NCBI RefSeq assembly: GCF_003576595.1
Contig: NZ_NQOU01000002.1
Location: forward strand, 1 to 64,000
Direction of reading: 5' to 3'
From: Neopusillimonas maritima
GTDB lineage: Bacteria > Pseudomonadota > Gammaproteobacteria > Burkholderiales > Burkholderiaceae_B
Length of the DNA: 64,000 nt
The position numbers were made by a program, and so were the translations under genes. A model generated the notes under the pieces. It was not told where the DNA came from. It did no database searches and saw only the letters and a program-made list of their open reading frames with translations. Numbering within the stretch: the stretch's first letter is position 1; each line of letters opens with the position of its first letter. Shown here piece by piece: positions 1 to 8,389 of this stretch.

Positions 1-1470
1 GTAGCGCTGTTGCCAGCTGCATCGGTCGTTGTGACCGAGACGTTAATGGCACTATCTGCTGCCAGATCAGCACCGGCTACATCCACCGACCAGGAATCAT
101 CGGCCACCTGCGTCGTGTAGGTCTGACCATTGACGGTCACGGTGACCGTGTCACCGTCCTGAACGTCACCGCCGACGCTACCGGAAACGGTCACATCTGT
201 ATCTGCTTCCGCAGCATTGACGATGTTGTCTGCCGTAATGTCATCCACCGTGATCGACGCATCGATCTCGGTGTCAACGGTGTAACCCTGCGAGGTCGAG
301 GCGTTCGCTGTATTGCCTGCGGCATCCGTTGTGGAGACAGATGCACTCACATTGCTGTTATTGGCAAGAACTGAGCCAGGAACAGAGACGGACCACGTGC
401 CGCCGGAGACGGTCGCTTCGTAGCTGTTCTCACCCACAGTCACCGTGACCGTATCGCCGTCCTGGACATCACCACCGACACTGCCGGAGACAGTGACGTC
501 ACCGCCAGACTCAGCCGCATTGATGACATTATCGGATGTGATGTCATTAACAGTAATCGACGCATCGATCTCGGTATCAACTGTGTAGCCCTGAGTGCTG
601 GACGCACTGGTACTGTTGCCGGCAACATCCGTTGTAGTCACCGAGGCAGATACGTTGGAATTCGCTGCCAAAACCGAACCCGGCACCGACACAGACCACG
701 TACCACCAGAAACCGTGGCCTCGTAGCTGTTCTCACCCACAGTCACAGTAACCGTATCACCGTCCTTAACGTCTCCGCCAACCGTACCGGCAAGAACAAC
801 ACTCCCCACAGACTCAACGGCACTAATTATGTTGTCGCCTGTGATTGGATCAATTTCAACCGATGCACTAACCCCAGTATCAACAACATAATTTTGCGAT
901 GAAGATGCGGTAGCCGAATTGCCTGCGGCATCCGTCGCGGTGACGCGAGCCGAAATCGCTGTGTTGCCGGCCAAGACAGAACCGGGTACCGAGACGCTCC
1001 AAGAAACCCCGTTAGCAGCAACCGTCGCGGTATACGTGGCGGAGCCGATAGTGATTGTGACAACATCCCCGGCACGCACGTCACCACCAACGCGCCCACT
1101 TAACGTGACTGCCTGACCTGACTCAAGACTATTAACAATGTTGTCAGCCGTAACCGGGTTAATTGTTACGCTTGCGGAAATGTCCGTATCAACCAAATAC
1201 GGACGCGACGTAGTACCAGTAGCCGAAAGGCCGGCAATATTGGTGGTGGTAAGGGAAGCACTAATCGACCCGGCGCTCAGCAGATCTGCGCCTGGAACCT
1301 CGATAGACCATGTTGCACCGTTGGCCCCAACTGCAGTGGTGTATGTTTTTCCGCCAATCGACAAAGTAATCGTGTCGCCCGGGCTAACCGTACCGCCCAC
1401 CGCGCCGAACACGCGAACCGTACCACGCGCTTCTGCGGCATTAATAATGTTGTCTGATGCAATATTGGCG
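1..1470 (-). repeat. Tandem Ig-like repeats in the adhesin, ~303-306 bp period
   Basis: The codons for Asp-Asn-Ile (plus-strand tgttgtc or cattatc) recur near 1450, 1140, 833, 529 and 226, a spacing of 303-306 bases or 101-102 residues. The two copies nearest the left edge are very alike in DNA; for example, the stretch around 420-446 recurs around 720-746. Copies near the N-terminus are more diverged. This pattern indicates recent duplication or gene conversion at the distal end of the array, which continues outside the window. Confidence 0.85.
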
Positions 1471-2099
1471 ATCGCAATATTGGCAATGGGAGGCGGCGCA
1501 GGTGGCCCGGCTGGCGGATCAAATGGGCGGCCACGATCGGCATCTTCACGCCCAGTGGCGCCGCCCTGACCCTGAGTCGTCTCAAGCTCCGGCCCAGTTA
1601 AAGTTTGTACCAGCGGATCTACTTCCCGCGTTACCTGAGCATTCAAAGGCAGTGTTGCTTGTTGAATACCTAAAATACGCACCAGATTCTCAACCGAATC
1701 TACGTTGGCTACATCACTGGTTTCACTTTGATCAATGGAAAACGCACGCTCGTTGTTTTGGATAACGGCAGCCGTAGGCGCCAAGGCAGAAAATGGATCC
1801 TGCCCCGCCTCCAGGGCTTGAGCCAAACCGGCGACATCGGGATTCGAAGGCACACTGGCTTCACTTGGATCCACATCTGGAATATCAAGGCTGGGTTCAA
1901 CCGCAAAGACCTGGTTCGACCCAACAACCACCAACGGGTTGTTCTCCATGGTCAGCTCAACGCTGCTCACGTCACCTGTAACAATTTCCGCATCCAGCGG
2001 AATCTGATCGCCCAGTTTCACCGCAACGAGGGAGCCATCCGCAGAACGGACCCATGCCTCGCCGGTTACTTCAACAACGGTTGCAAATCCAGTAGCCAT
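1..2099 (-). CDS. Large LapA/BapA-type adhesin with retention module, N-terminal part (truncated by window edge)
   Basis: The reading frame is open from ATG at 2099 to the left edge of the window (699 codons, no stop), with a GGAAAA ribosome site 4 bases upstream. Residues 1 to about 75 look like the N-terminal retention module of LapA-family type I-secreted adhesins (VVEVTGEAWVRSADGSLVAV, then short beta-strand-like segments and VELTMENNPLVVVGSNQVF). The module is known to hold such proteins in the outer membrane. A linker to about residue 215 ends in a proline-rich stretch (PPAGPPAPPP). Then come tandem Ig-like repeats of 101-102 residues with the recurring elements DNIxNAxE, GGDVxxGDTVTVTVG and WSVSVPGSVL. 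The C-terminal calcium-binding and secretion signals, and any type I exporter genes, would lie beyond the edge. The family assignment is from motif recognition. Role (inferred): surface attachment or biofilm. Confidence 0.85.
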   Translation of the reverse strand, partial: MATGFATVVEVTGEAWVRSADGSLVAVKLGDQIPLDAEIVTGDVSSVELTMENNPLVVVGSNQVFAVEPSLDIPDVDPSEASVPSNPDVAGLAQALEAGQDPFSALAPTAAVIQNNERAFSIDQSETSDVANVDSVENLVRILGIQQATLPLNAQVTREVDPLVQTLTGPELETTQGQGGATGREDADRGRPFDPPAGPPAPPPIANIAIANIASDNIINAAEARGTVRVFGAVGGTVSPGDTITLSIGGKTYTTAVGANGATWSIEVPGADLLSAGSISASLTTTNIAGLSATGTTSRPYLVDTDISASVTINPVTADNIVNSLESGQAVTLSGRVGGDVRAGDVVTITIGSATYTATVAANGVSWSVSVPGSVLAGNTAISARVTATDAAGNSATASSSQNYVVDTGVSASVEIDPITGDNIISAVESVGSVVLAGTVGGDVKDGDTVTVTVGENSYEATVSGGTWSVSVPGSVLAANSNVSASVTTTDVAGNSTSASSTQGYTVDTEIDASITVNDITSDNVINAAESGGDVTVSGSVGGDVQDGDTVTVTVGENSYEATVSGGTWSVSVPGSVLANNSNVSASVSTTDAAGNTANASTSQGYTVDTEIDASITVDDITADNIVNAAEADTDVTVSGSVGGDVQDGDTVTVTVNGQTYTTQVADDSWSVDVAGADLAADSAINVSVTTTDAAGNSA

Positions 2100-2223
2100 A
2101 ATGTTTTCCAGTATTCGATCACGCGCAGACTGCGCCTACGCTATTTGGGTTAGTACGATCGTAGGAAAACTGGGGTAAATTGCCTATTGGCGCCGACGAC
2201 AGGTTAGCCGGCTTTTTTTGTGA
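2100..2223 (-). promoter_or_regulatory. Adhesin upstream region
   Basis: This is the only non-coding space between the amidotransferase stop and the adhesin start, so it must carry the adhesin promoter if the adhesin is not read from the upstream operon. I see a short palindrome (AGCCGGCT near 2210) but no clear terminator with a T-run on the minus strand and no convincing -35/-10 pair. Read-through from the catabolic operon cannot be excluded. Confidence 0.3.
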
Positions 2224-2946
2224 TTAATTCTTCAAACCCTGTACCCAGCGCCGATAAACACTTCGCAAAACCTCCGTTAAACCCGCCGTTCTTTCCGAAA
2301 TGTTACTGAACATTTCATTTTCTGAGCTAACAGACGGATTGCCTACCTCACGCTCACGTTTCAGGAATGCGCCATTTTTAGCCACATAAGCCTCAACCAA
2401 TGCCGGTGTCATCTCAAAATGCGACTGCATGCCAATATGCAAATCGTTCACCACGAAAGCCTGATTTTCACAGGTGTGGTTCGTCGCAATACGGACAGCG
2501 CCGGGTGGAAGCGAGAAGGTATCGCTATGCCATTGAAACGTAAGTAATTCTTCTCCGGGTTTACGCTGCCACCACGCATCAGAAAACAAACAATTTTCCG
2601 TTTGAATAGATTGCCAGCCAATCTCGGCGCGGTGATTTTTCTCAACTTTAGCACCTAAGGCCACCGCCAAAATCTGGCTGCCCAAACAGTGGCCCGCTAC
2701 CGGCATGCCCAACTCGTTCGCCCGACGAATCAGTTCAATTTCCTGATTAATCCATGGGAATGGGTCATAAACACCCATATATCCTCCCATAAGAACCAAC
2801 CCGGAAAACACCTCGGGGTTTTCTGGAACGGGCTCGCCCTGGTCGACATGGATCACTTGAGTTCGAACGCCCAGGTCGTGCAGAATGGGCACAACCGTGC
2901 CCGGCGTGCCAACTTCGGTATGCTGAAAAACGGCAACAAGTTTCAT
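2224..2946 (-). CDS. Class I glutamine amidotransferase (GMP synthase GATase-like)
   Basis: 240 residues, the usual length of free-standing class I GATase domains. The nucleophile elbow GHCLGSQ gives Cys87, and SHFEMTP near the C-terminus supplies the His176/Glu178 pair, so the catalytic triad looks intact. Such enzymes hydrolyse glutamine or gamma-glutamyl amides. It is the last gene of the minus-strand operon and overlaps the amidase by 4 bases (ATGA), so translation is probably coupled. In aniline-degradation clusters a related GATase (TdnT/AtdA2 type) accompanies a glutamine-synthetase-like ligase, as here. The inferred job is gamma-glutamyl transfer or hydrolysis on an amine substrate. 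A role in purine synthesis is unlikely because no synthetase domain is attached. Confidence 0.85.
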   Translation of the reverse strand: MKLVAVFQHTEVGTPGTVVPILHDLGVRTQVIHVDQGEPVPENPEVFSGLVLMGGYMGVYDPFPWINQEIELIRRANELGMPVAGHCLGSQILAVALGAKVEKNHRAEIGWQSIQTENCLFSDAWWQRKPGEELLTFQWHSDTFSLPPGAVRIATNHTCENQAFVVNDLHIGMQSHFEMTPALVEAYVAKNGAFLKREREVGNPSVSSENEMFSNISERTAGLTEVLRSVYRRWVQGLKN

Positions 2947-4301
2947 GTAAACAAGTTCAATATTGGCTCTATCTCTGCCGAAAAGCTTAACACTTGTTGA
3001 TCCGCATACTTGCGCCCAACGATCTGCAATCCAATCGGCAGCCCTTCAGACGAAGTTCCAACCGGCATACTGATACCGGGTTGATGAGACATATTGAATG
3101 GGAAGGCAAAGCTGTTGCCTGCAAACCAATTCAGGTCTGTTTGCGTGCAAGCCGACGCATCAGGCAATTGGGGTGCCGGAGCTGACGTCGTGGGCGTTAA
3201 CAAAATATCCACTTCCCCGAACACGGCATTCAAACGATTATGAAAATCGCGTAGTGCAGTACGACCTGCCGACACCGAAGCAGTATCAATCGCCGCCCCT
3301 TCATCGTAAACACGAAGAAGCGCTGAATCCAGCAACTGGCGCTTCTCGTCGGGCCAGGATTGAAAAGACTCGAAAATCCGGGCGACCCAAACGGCCCAAA
3401 TCGAGTGCGCAAACCCTTCCGTTTTCAAATTCACGCGCTCAAGCCAATAGCCCTGTTCGCTTAGTTTTTCGCGCACTTCCTGAAATCGCTGATCGACGGA
3501 AGCATCGATGACATCATCGGCGTCAATTCGATCGCACCAGCCTATTTTCAGATACTTGCCTGGCCGGCTTTCAAAACTGCGCTGAAACAAGGAACAGGGA
3601 TCTGAATAGTGGCCCTTCGACAGGGATGCAAAAGCCACCTGCGCATCGGCAACCGTTCGGGTAATGACTCCCTGATGCGCAAAATCGGCGAAGGCGCTCA
3701 AGGGAGGAGATGGAATCGCGCCATACGTTGGCTTGAATCCGACCACGCCGCAAAGTGCGGCAGGAATCCGAACCGACCCCCCGGCATCGCTGCCCAGTGC
3801 CAACGGCCCCCACCCTTTTGCCACGTGAGCTGCCGCACCACTACTGGAACCACCGGCCGAATGAAGCGGGTTGACGGGATTACGCGTGACACCGGTATGA
3901 GGATTACTGGACATAATGGTCCAGCCAAATTCGGTTGAGGTTGTTTTACCGAAAATAACGGCTCCGGCAGCACGTAACGCCGCGACAGACGGTGCATCCT
4001 GAGCCGGGAGCGGGTCATGCTCGGTAGCGCGGGATCCACGCCGGTTAGGCCAACCTCTAACCGCAATCATGTCTTTAACAGAGACAGGAATACCGTCAAG
4101 CGGGCCGATCGGCGTGCCATTCGCAAAACGTTGCTCAGACGCCCGAGCCTGCTCCAGCGCCACCTCGCGATCGATCAATACAAAAGCGTTAATGTCTTGC
4201 TTATCAGCCTCAATTTCATCAAGCAACGTTTCCAGCACCGTAACCGGCGACAGTTCCCGACGGGAAAACGCCTGATGCAACTGATCTATATTCATACTCA
4301 C
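2943..4301 (-). CDS. Amidase signature family hydrolase
   Basis: 452 residues, typical of the amidase-signature family (GatA, AtzF, indole-acetamide hydrolases). The Ser-cisSer-Lys triad is visible: Lys76 in IPVSVKDM, the serine cluster 152-154 in GGSSSGAAA, and nucleophile Ser176 in GSDAGGSVRIPA. The family hydrolyses C-N bonds of amides. The gene sits 10 bases after the glutamine-synthetase-like gene and overlaps the GATase by 4 bases, so it belongs to the same operon. Substrate cannot be read from sequence. By context it cleaves an amide produced or exposed by the Rieske oxygenase and ligase steps. It is not GatA of the tRNA amidotransferase, since no gatB or gatC adjoins it. Confidence 0.85.
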   Translation of the reverse strand: MSMNIDQLHQAFSRRELSPVTVLETLLDEIEADKQDINAFVLIDREVALEQARASEQRFANGTPIGPLDGIPVSVKDMIAVRGWPNRRGSRATEHDPLPAQDAPSVAALRAAGAVIFGKTTSTEFGWTIMSSNPHTGVTRNPVNPLHSAGGSSSGAAAHVAKGWGPLALGSDAGGSVRIPAALCGVVGFKPTYGAIPSPPLSAFADFAHQGVITRTVADAQVAFASLSKGHYSDPCSLFQRSFESRPGKYLKIGWCDRIDADDVIDASVDQRFQEVREKLSEQGYWLERVNLKTEGFAHSIWAVWVARIFESFQSWPDEKRQLLDSALLRVYDEGAAIDTASVSAGRTALRDFHNRLNAVFGEVDILLTPTTSAPAPQLPDASACTQTDLNWFAGNSFAFPFNMSHQPGISMPVGTSSEGLPIGLQIVGRKYADQQVLSFSAEIEPILNLFT

Positions 4302-4311
4302 GCCATTAATA

Positions 4312-5748
4312 TTAAAAAAGATCGAAATACTCGCGATGCTCCCATTCGGTTACATCCAAATTAAAGCGGGCGATTTCGGCCTCTTTAATGAAGCAATAGT
4401 AATCAACAAAAACACGCCCCATCTTTTCAACCAAATAGGAATCCTCGCGCAAGCTGTCGATTGCTTCCTGCAAAGAACGCGGCAAAGGTTCGGCCTGGGT
4501 TTCATAAGGTACATCCACCGATGGCCCGGGGTCGATCTGGTTCTGCATACCGTGCAACCCGGCAAACAATTGCGACGCCATATATAAATAAGGATTTGCA
4601 GTCGGCTCACCCATACGATTTTCAATACGTGACGCAGCCAGCCCCTTTCCGCCCAAAATTCGCAACATGGCAGCCCGGTTATCGCGCGCCCAAACAGCAC
4701 GGTCGGGGGCCAGGGAAAAGGGCCGGTAGCGCCTATAGCCGTTAATGGTTGGGCAGGCAAAGGCCGCGCTGGCGCGGGCATGCTGCTTCAGGCCGCCCAA
4801 ATAATGCATCCCCATATCGCTCAATTCCTGCCCATCTTCTTGCGGCATGAAAAGATTCTGCCCGTCGCTGCGACGGCGTAGCGACTGATGCAAATGCCAG
4901 CCACTGGACATCACATTGGGGATCTTGGGCCTACACATAAACGTGGCGTGATAACCGTTGCGCCAGCATATTTGCTTGATCGCGCTACGCAAAAACACCA
5001 TTAAATCGGCCGGCGCCATCCCCACTGTGGGACTGAAAGTTAACTCAAACTGGCTTGGGCCGAACTCAATTTCCATGGACCGCAACGGCAAATCAGCCGC
5101 CTGAAGCTGGGATCGCAGCAATTCCATGAGGTCATCCACTCGGTCGTACCGGAGTTCAGTGAGGTATTGATACCCGTGCGTTAACAGCGAGACGTCGGGC
5201 GGGGTTCCAGGCTGCCCACCATCGGCCAGACCCAATCGTTGTCCTTCCAGCTTAAAAGCGTGAAACTCCACCTCAAGGCCTGCAACAAAATCACAGCTAA
5301 AGCCATCCAACTCTTTTAGCGCCCGCTGCATTAACTGGCGCGAAGAGATGGGCATGACCTGGCCCTCAACGGTGTAAGCGTCACACAGAACCCAGCCGGT
5401 TTTATTTGCCCACGGCAACACACGAAAGGTTTGCGGGTCGGCCACAATGGTGAAATCGGATGCGCCCTTCAAACCTTCAATTTGAAAGCCCGTGCTATTA
5501 AAAACAGGGAAAACTGTTTTATGTGATGTGTCCTTCAACAACAGCGTAGAAGTTAAATTCACACCATCCCACAACGCCTGCTTGGCCTCTTCTGCAACCA
5601 ACGTTTTGCCGCGCAAAATACCGTGCTGGTCGGGAAAGACAAAGCGCACCAGATTCAGGCTCTCTGCTTCAATACGCTTAACAACGTCGTGAGCCCATTT
5701 GTGCTGGTCGGGCGACCATAAATCGTACCGCTCAACAAAGCTGGCCAT
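4312..5748 (-). CDS. Glutamine synthetase-like gamma-glutamyl amine ligase
   Basis: 478 residues, matching class I-like glutamine synthetase relatives such as gamma-glutamylpolyamine, gamma-glutamylmethylamide and gamma-glutamylanilide synthetases. Visible family elements are the N-terminal VFPDQHGILRGK segment, EIEFGPSQFELTF, WHLHQSL, the ATP/glutamate-site stretch NGYRRYRPFSLAPDRAVW, and ENRMGEPTANPYLY. The family joins glutamate to ammonia or to an amine using ATP. The start codon overlaps the stop of the Rieske oxygenase by one base (TAATG), so the two are translationally coupled. Catabolic context and a dedicated regulator argue for an amine ligase rather than a nitrogen-assimilation GlnA. 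The amine is unknown. Confidence 0.85.
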   Translation of the reverse strand: MASFVERYDLWSPDQHKWAHDVVKRIEAESLNLVRFVFPDQHGILRGKTLVAEEAKQALWDGVNLTSTLLLKDTSHKTVFPVFNSTGFQIEGLKGASDFTIVADPQTFRVLPWANKTGWVLCDAYTVEGQVMPISSRQLMQRALKELDGFSCDFVAGLEVEFHAFKLEGQRLGLADGGQPGTPPDVSLLTHGYQYLTELRYDRVDDLMELLRSQLQAADLPLRSMEIEFGPSQFELTFSPTVGMAPADLMVFLRSAIKQICWRNGYHATFMCRPKIPNVMSSGWHLHQSLRRRSDGQNLFMPQEDGQELSDMGMHYLGGLKQHARASAAFACPTINGYRRYRPFSLAPDRAVWARDNRAAMLRILGGKGLAASRIENRMGEPTANPYLYMASQLFAGLHGMQNQIDPGPSVDVPYETQAEPLPRSLQEAIDSLREDSYLVEKMGRVFVDYYCFIKEAEIARFNLDVTEWEHREYFDLF

Positions 5749-7091
5749 TATGCATCCCCGCCAACGCGTTGCGGCAATCGCTCAGAAGCCCAGTCTGAGC
5801 CCCGGCGCCGCTCGATATCGGCCTCTTTCCAATAGGTGACCGGATCTACACCCGCTTTTTCAATACCGTCAATCGAGGGCGGCCCCGAGAACTCACCCGC
5901 CTGCGATGCGTCGATTAATAATGGTGCGTCACCACCTTTCAAGGTGCTTTCAATCGCCTTAACCAACATACGACGATAAGTCACGATGCCTTTATCGCTG
6001 GTACCCAAGTGTTCGCGCGTGCGATCCTGGATACGCCCTTGAGACTCAATCGCCCACTGGTCATGCACATTAATATCGTGCCCCATCCCCGTGTACGTTT
6101 CCGACAGTTGTTCGTTTACATCGTACCCATAGTTGTTGCTGCGATTGCGACGCGATATGTAATCGGGCAGCTCGTACAACTCCAGCCGCTGCTCTCGCAT
6201 ACGCTTTTTATCCACCGGGCCGGTAAAACTGGTAAAAATGGCGTACCAGTAACACGTTTCATCATCAACCGGCACATGCCATTGAGAAATGGTCATCTCC
6301 GCGCTCATGGGAATAACAAACGCCTGCGGAAATACAAGATTCGTTACGCGAACATGCGTTTGGTTCTGCGGCAAGTGACGCAATGCCGTTAAGCGCATGC
6401 CGTAATTGGTTGGCTCCACCTTAATATCGGGGCGACCATATTCACGCAACACCTGGGTGATAGGCATCTCGGAGTCGGCAGATGCTCCCCGAAACTGCTT
6501 GCCATAGCTTTCCGAAGTGTCTTCGTCCTCAAAGAAACGGTGCAAATACGATGCATGCGCGGGGTCGATACCGACTTCCAAAGCCTGGAGCCAGTTGCAC
6601 TCGATCAAGCCCTTGAAAGCAAACGTGTGGGTGTCCGGCGCAACAAAGCAATCGAACTCGGGAAACGCGGGCGGCTCGCCTTCACCCAAATAGGCAAAAA
6701 TAATGCCGCTGCGCTCGACCACGGGATACGCGCTTTGCTGGATATGTTTGTACATGGTGCTGTTTTCAGGTTCCGCAGGCGTTTCCAGACAGGCTCCCTT
6801 TACGTTAAACAACCAACCGTGAAATGGGCAGCGCAAGCCGCCGTCTTCAACGCGGCCAAATGCCAGGTCGGCACCGCGATGCGGGCAATCGCGATCCATC
6901 AGCCCCAGTTCGCCGTTTTCGTCGCGAAACAAAACAAAATTCTGCCCCATTAAGCGCACCGGGCGCACTGGACGCTTGCCTTCTAGTTCATCGGTTAACG
7001 CAACAGGCTGCCAGTACCTGCGCAATAGCTTGCCGGCCGGCGCTTCGGACCCTACACGCGTCATGAAATCATTCTGTTCCACAGTCAACAT
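5748..7091 (-). CDS. Rieske 2Fe-2S aromatic ring-hydroxylating oxygenase, phthalate-dioxygenase-like
   Basis: 447 residues. The Rieske cluster motif C-x-H-x16-C-x2-H is complete (Cys69, His71, Cys88, His91). The catalytic-domain motif EVGIDPAHASYLH gives the mononuclear iron ligands His179 and His184. Length and motif layout fit single-subunit oxygenases of the phthalate 4,5-dioxygenase/vanillate demethylase group, which need a separate reductase; none is encoded in this cluster. The start has a strong AAGGA site. It is the first gene of the operon, 36 bases from the nearer GntR-type operator. Likely activity: oxidative attack on an aromatic or N-alkyl substrate, possibly after gamma-glutamylation. 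Family certain, substrate unknown. Confidence 0.9.
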   Translation of the reverse strand: MLTVEQNDFMTRVGSEAPAGKLLRRYWQPVALTDELEGKRPVRPVRLMGQNFVLFRDENGELGLMDRDCPHRGADLAFGRVEDGGLRCPFHGWLFNVKGACLETPAEPENSTMYKHIQQSAYPVVERSGIIFAYLGEGEPPAFPEFDCFVAPDTHTFAFKGLIECNWLQALEVGIDPAHASYLHRFFEDEDTSESYGKQFRGASADSEMPITQVLREYGRPDIKVEPTNYGMRLTALRHLPQNQTHVRVTNLVFPQAFVIPMSAEMTISQWHVPVDDETCYWYAIFTSFTGPVDKKRMREQRLELYELPDYISRRNRSNNYGYDVNEQLSETYTGMGHDINVHDQWAIESQGRIQDRTREHLGTSDKGIVTYRRMLVKAIESTLKGGDAPLLIDASQAGEFSGPPSIDGIEKAGVDPVTYWKEADIERRRGSDWASERLPQRVGGDA

Positions 7092-7125
7092 TGCACTATT
7101 CCTTCCAACATAAAAAAGTTATTTC

Positions 7126-7140
7126 CATTGTATACAACAA
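7126..7140. promoter_or_regulatory. GntR-type operator, oxygenase side
   Basis: The site contains the perfect 10-base palindrome TTGTATACAA (7128-7137). The full 15-mer CATTGTATACAACAA is the exact reverse complement of 7264-7278. It lies 36 bases upstream of the Rieske start codon, where a bound repressor would block transcription. T-G-T-N-A-C-A palindromes are typical of FCD-type GntR regulators. Binding by the adjacent regulator is inferred. Confidence 0.75.
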
Positions 7141-7263
7141 TACTCAAACAAGAAAAGCGCATTTTTTAACTTAGCCGTTAGAAATTCAATAAGTTATTTA
7201 TTTTCAATGAATTAATTAAATTTAATCAAAGTCACAAAACGTTCAAATTTCACGAAATGGAAT

Positions 7264-7278
7264 TTGTTGTATACAATG
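7264..7278. promoter_or_regulatory. GntR-type operator, regulator side
   Basis: Mirror copy of the site at 7126-7140, with core TTGTATACAA at 7267-7276, 33 bases upstream of the GntR ATG at 7310. The two cores are 139 bases apart centre to centre, and each sits close to the start of the gene it faces. This suggests autoregulation plus control of the catabolic operon, possibly with looping. The DNA between is strongly AT-rich and probably carries both promoters. Confidence 0.75.
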
Positions 7279-7309
7279 AAAACATCTTGATTTGAACAAC
7301 TTAAACACC

Positions 7310-8122
7310 ATGAGTTCACAGCAATCACGCGTTCTGGTCCAACTGCGCGGGCTAATTCTGAACGGCACGTTCGCCCCTGGCGAACGCCTGGCGGAAATCC
7401 CGCTTTCCGAGCGATTAAACACGTCACGTACGCCAATTAGGCAAGCACTGGCCACACTCGAGCACGAAGGTTTAATCGAACCCTCTCCGGGCGGCGGATA
7501 TCAAATGCGGGCCTTCACCATGGAAGAAGTTGCCGACGCCATTCGCCTCAGAGGCGTGATGGAAGGATTTGCAGCGCGAACATTAGCTGAGCGTGGCGCA
7601 AGCAAATCAATCACAAAGGAACTGAAAAAGTGCCTCGACGAAGGCGATGCCGTGGTCTACAAAACCAGTATGGATTTGGACGATTACGCTCTTTACGTAC
7701 GCATGAACGACCGTTTCCACCAACTCCTCGTTCAAGGGTGTGGCAATAAAGCGCTCATGCGCGTAATGGATCAACTCAACAGCCAGGCTTTCGGCGCGCC
7801 CAGTGCAACATTACCCATGCAATCGTCCATGGAAGAAGGCCAGGAATGGATGAAAATCGCCCACCACACCCACCACGCAATCGTCCAGGCAATCGAACTT
7901 GGGCAAGGTAGCCGAGCCCAGGCTTTAGGTGAAGAGCACGTGGAAATTGCGCGCCAGAACCTGCAGTTCGCCATGCAAGACCCTGAACTGGCGGTGCGTA
8001 TTCTGCCGGGCATACAAATGGTAAGCGGTGTGGAATCTACGACAACGGCCGACCCGCTAAAAAAGCCGAGCCAACAATTGGGAAAGCGCGTTTCGCGTAA
8101 AAGCGAAAACACCAAAGCATGA
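7310..8122 (+). CDS. GntR family (FCD subgroup) transcriptional regulator
   Basis: 270 residues from ATG 7310; an in-frame TTG at 7292 would add six residues, but it lies nearer the operator and has no better ribosome site. The N-terminus carries a winged helix of GntR type (LRGLILNGTFAPGERLAEIP, then TSRTPIRQALATLEHEGLIE). The helical C-terminal half, rich in His and acidic residues (RFHQLLVQGCGN, HHTHHAIVQAIELG), fits the FCD ligand-binding domain. It is transcribed away from the Rieske operon, with two matching palindromes between. It most likely represses the operon until a pathway metabolite binds. A basic tail (GKRVSRKSENTKA) ends the protein. Confidence 0.9.
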   Translation: MSSQQSRVLVQLRGLILNGTFAPGERLAEIPLSERLNTSRTPIRQALATLEHEGLIEPSPGGGYQMRAFTMEEVADAIRLRGVMEGFAARTLAERGASKSITKELKKCLDEGDAVVYKTSMDLDDYALYVRMNDRFHQLLVQGCGNKALMRVMDQLNSQAFGAPSATLPMQSSMEEGQEWMKIAHHTHHAIVQAIELGQGSRAQALGEEHVEIARQNLQFAMQDPELAVRILPGIQMVSGVESTTTADPLKKPSQQLGKRVSRKSENTKA

Positions 8123-8134
8123 GGTGGGGGAAGA

Positions 8135-8209
8135 TGGCGCGCCCGACAGGAATCGAACCTGTATCGAGAGCTTCGGAAACTCTAATTCTATCCATTGAAC
8201 TACGGGCGC
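8135..8209 (-). tRNA. tRNA-Arg (anticodon CCG)
   Basis: The minus strand folds as a cloverleaf. The acceptor stem is GCGCCCG/CGGGCGC with an encoded CCA end (8135-8137). The anticodon stem-loop is AGAGT-TTCCGAA-GCTCT, giving anticodon CCG for codon CGG. The T-arm is ACAGG-TTCGATT-CCTGT. It lies 12 bases past the GntR stop and points toward it. No duplicated 3' end or integrase is seen nearby. Confidence 0.95.
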
Positions 8210-8266
8210 ACAGCAGCGACATTGTAGCGGTTTCACTGCTTCCCTGCATTTCCCCCATACAACCGG

Positions 8267-8272
8267 TATAAT
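8267..8272 (+). promoter_or_regulatory. Possible -10 element for the cytochrome gene
   Basis: A perfect TATAAT lies about 120 bases before the cytochrome start. The region 17 bases upstream of it has no good -35 match, so the call rests on the -10 alone. Confidence 0.35.
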
Positions 8273-8389
8273 CGCAGTCTTAGTTAGTAGCAATTGAACC
8301 CAGTAACTATGCCCGGAAACGGGTGCAAATGAAACCGCCTCGAATTTAGGCCCAGTGCGCCTTGGTTCCCGTATAAGCAGGACTCGAGA

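Noticed and set aside
1-1470. CRISPR or non-coding repeat array
   Set aside because: The ~303-base period keeps an open frame and encodes Ig-like domains.
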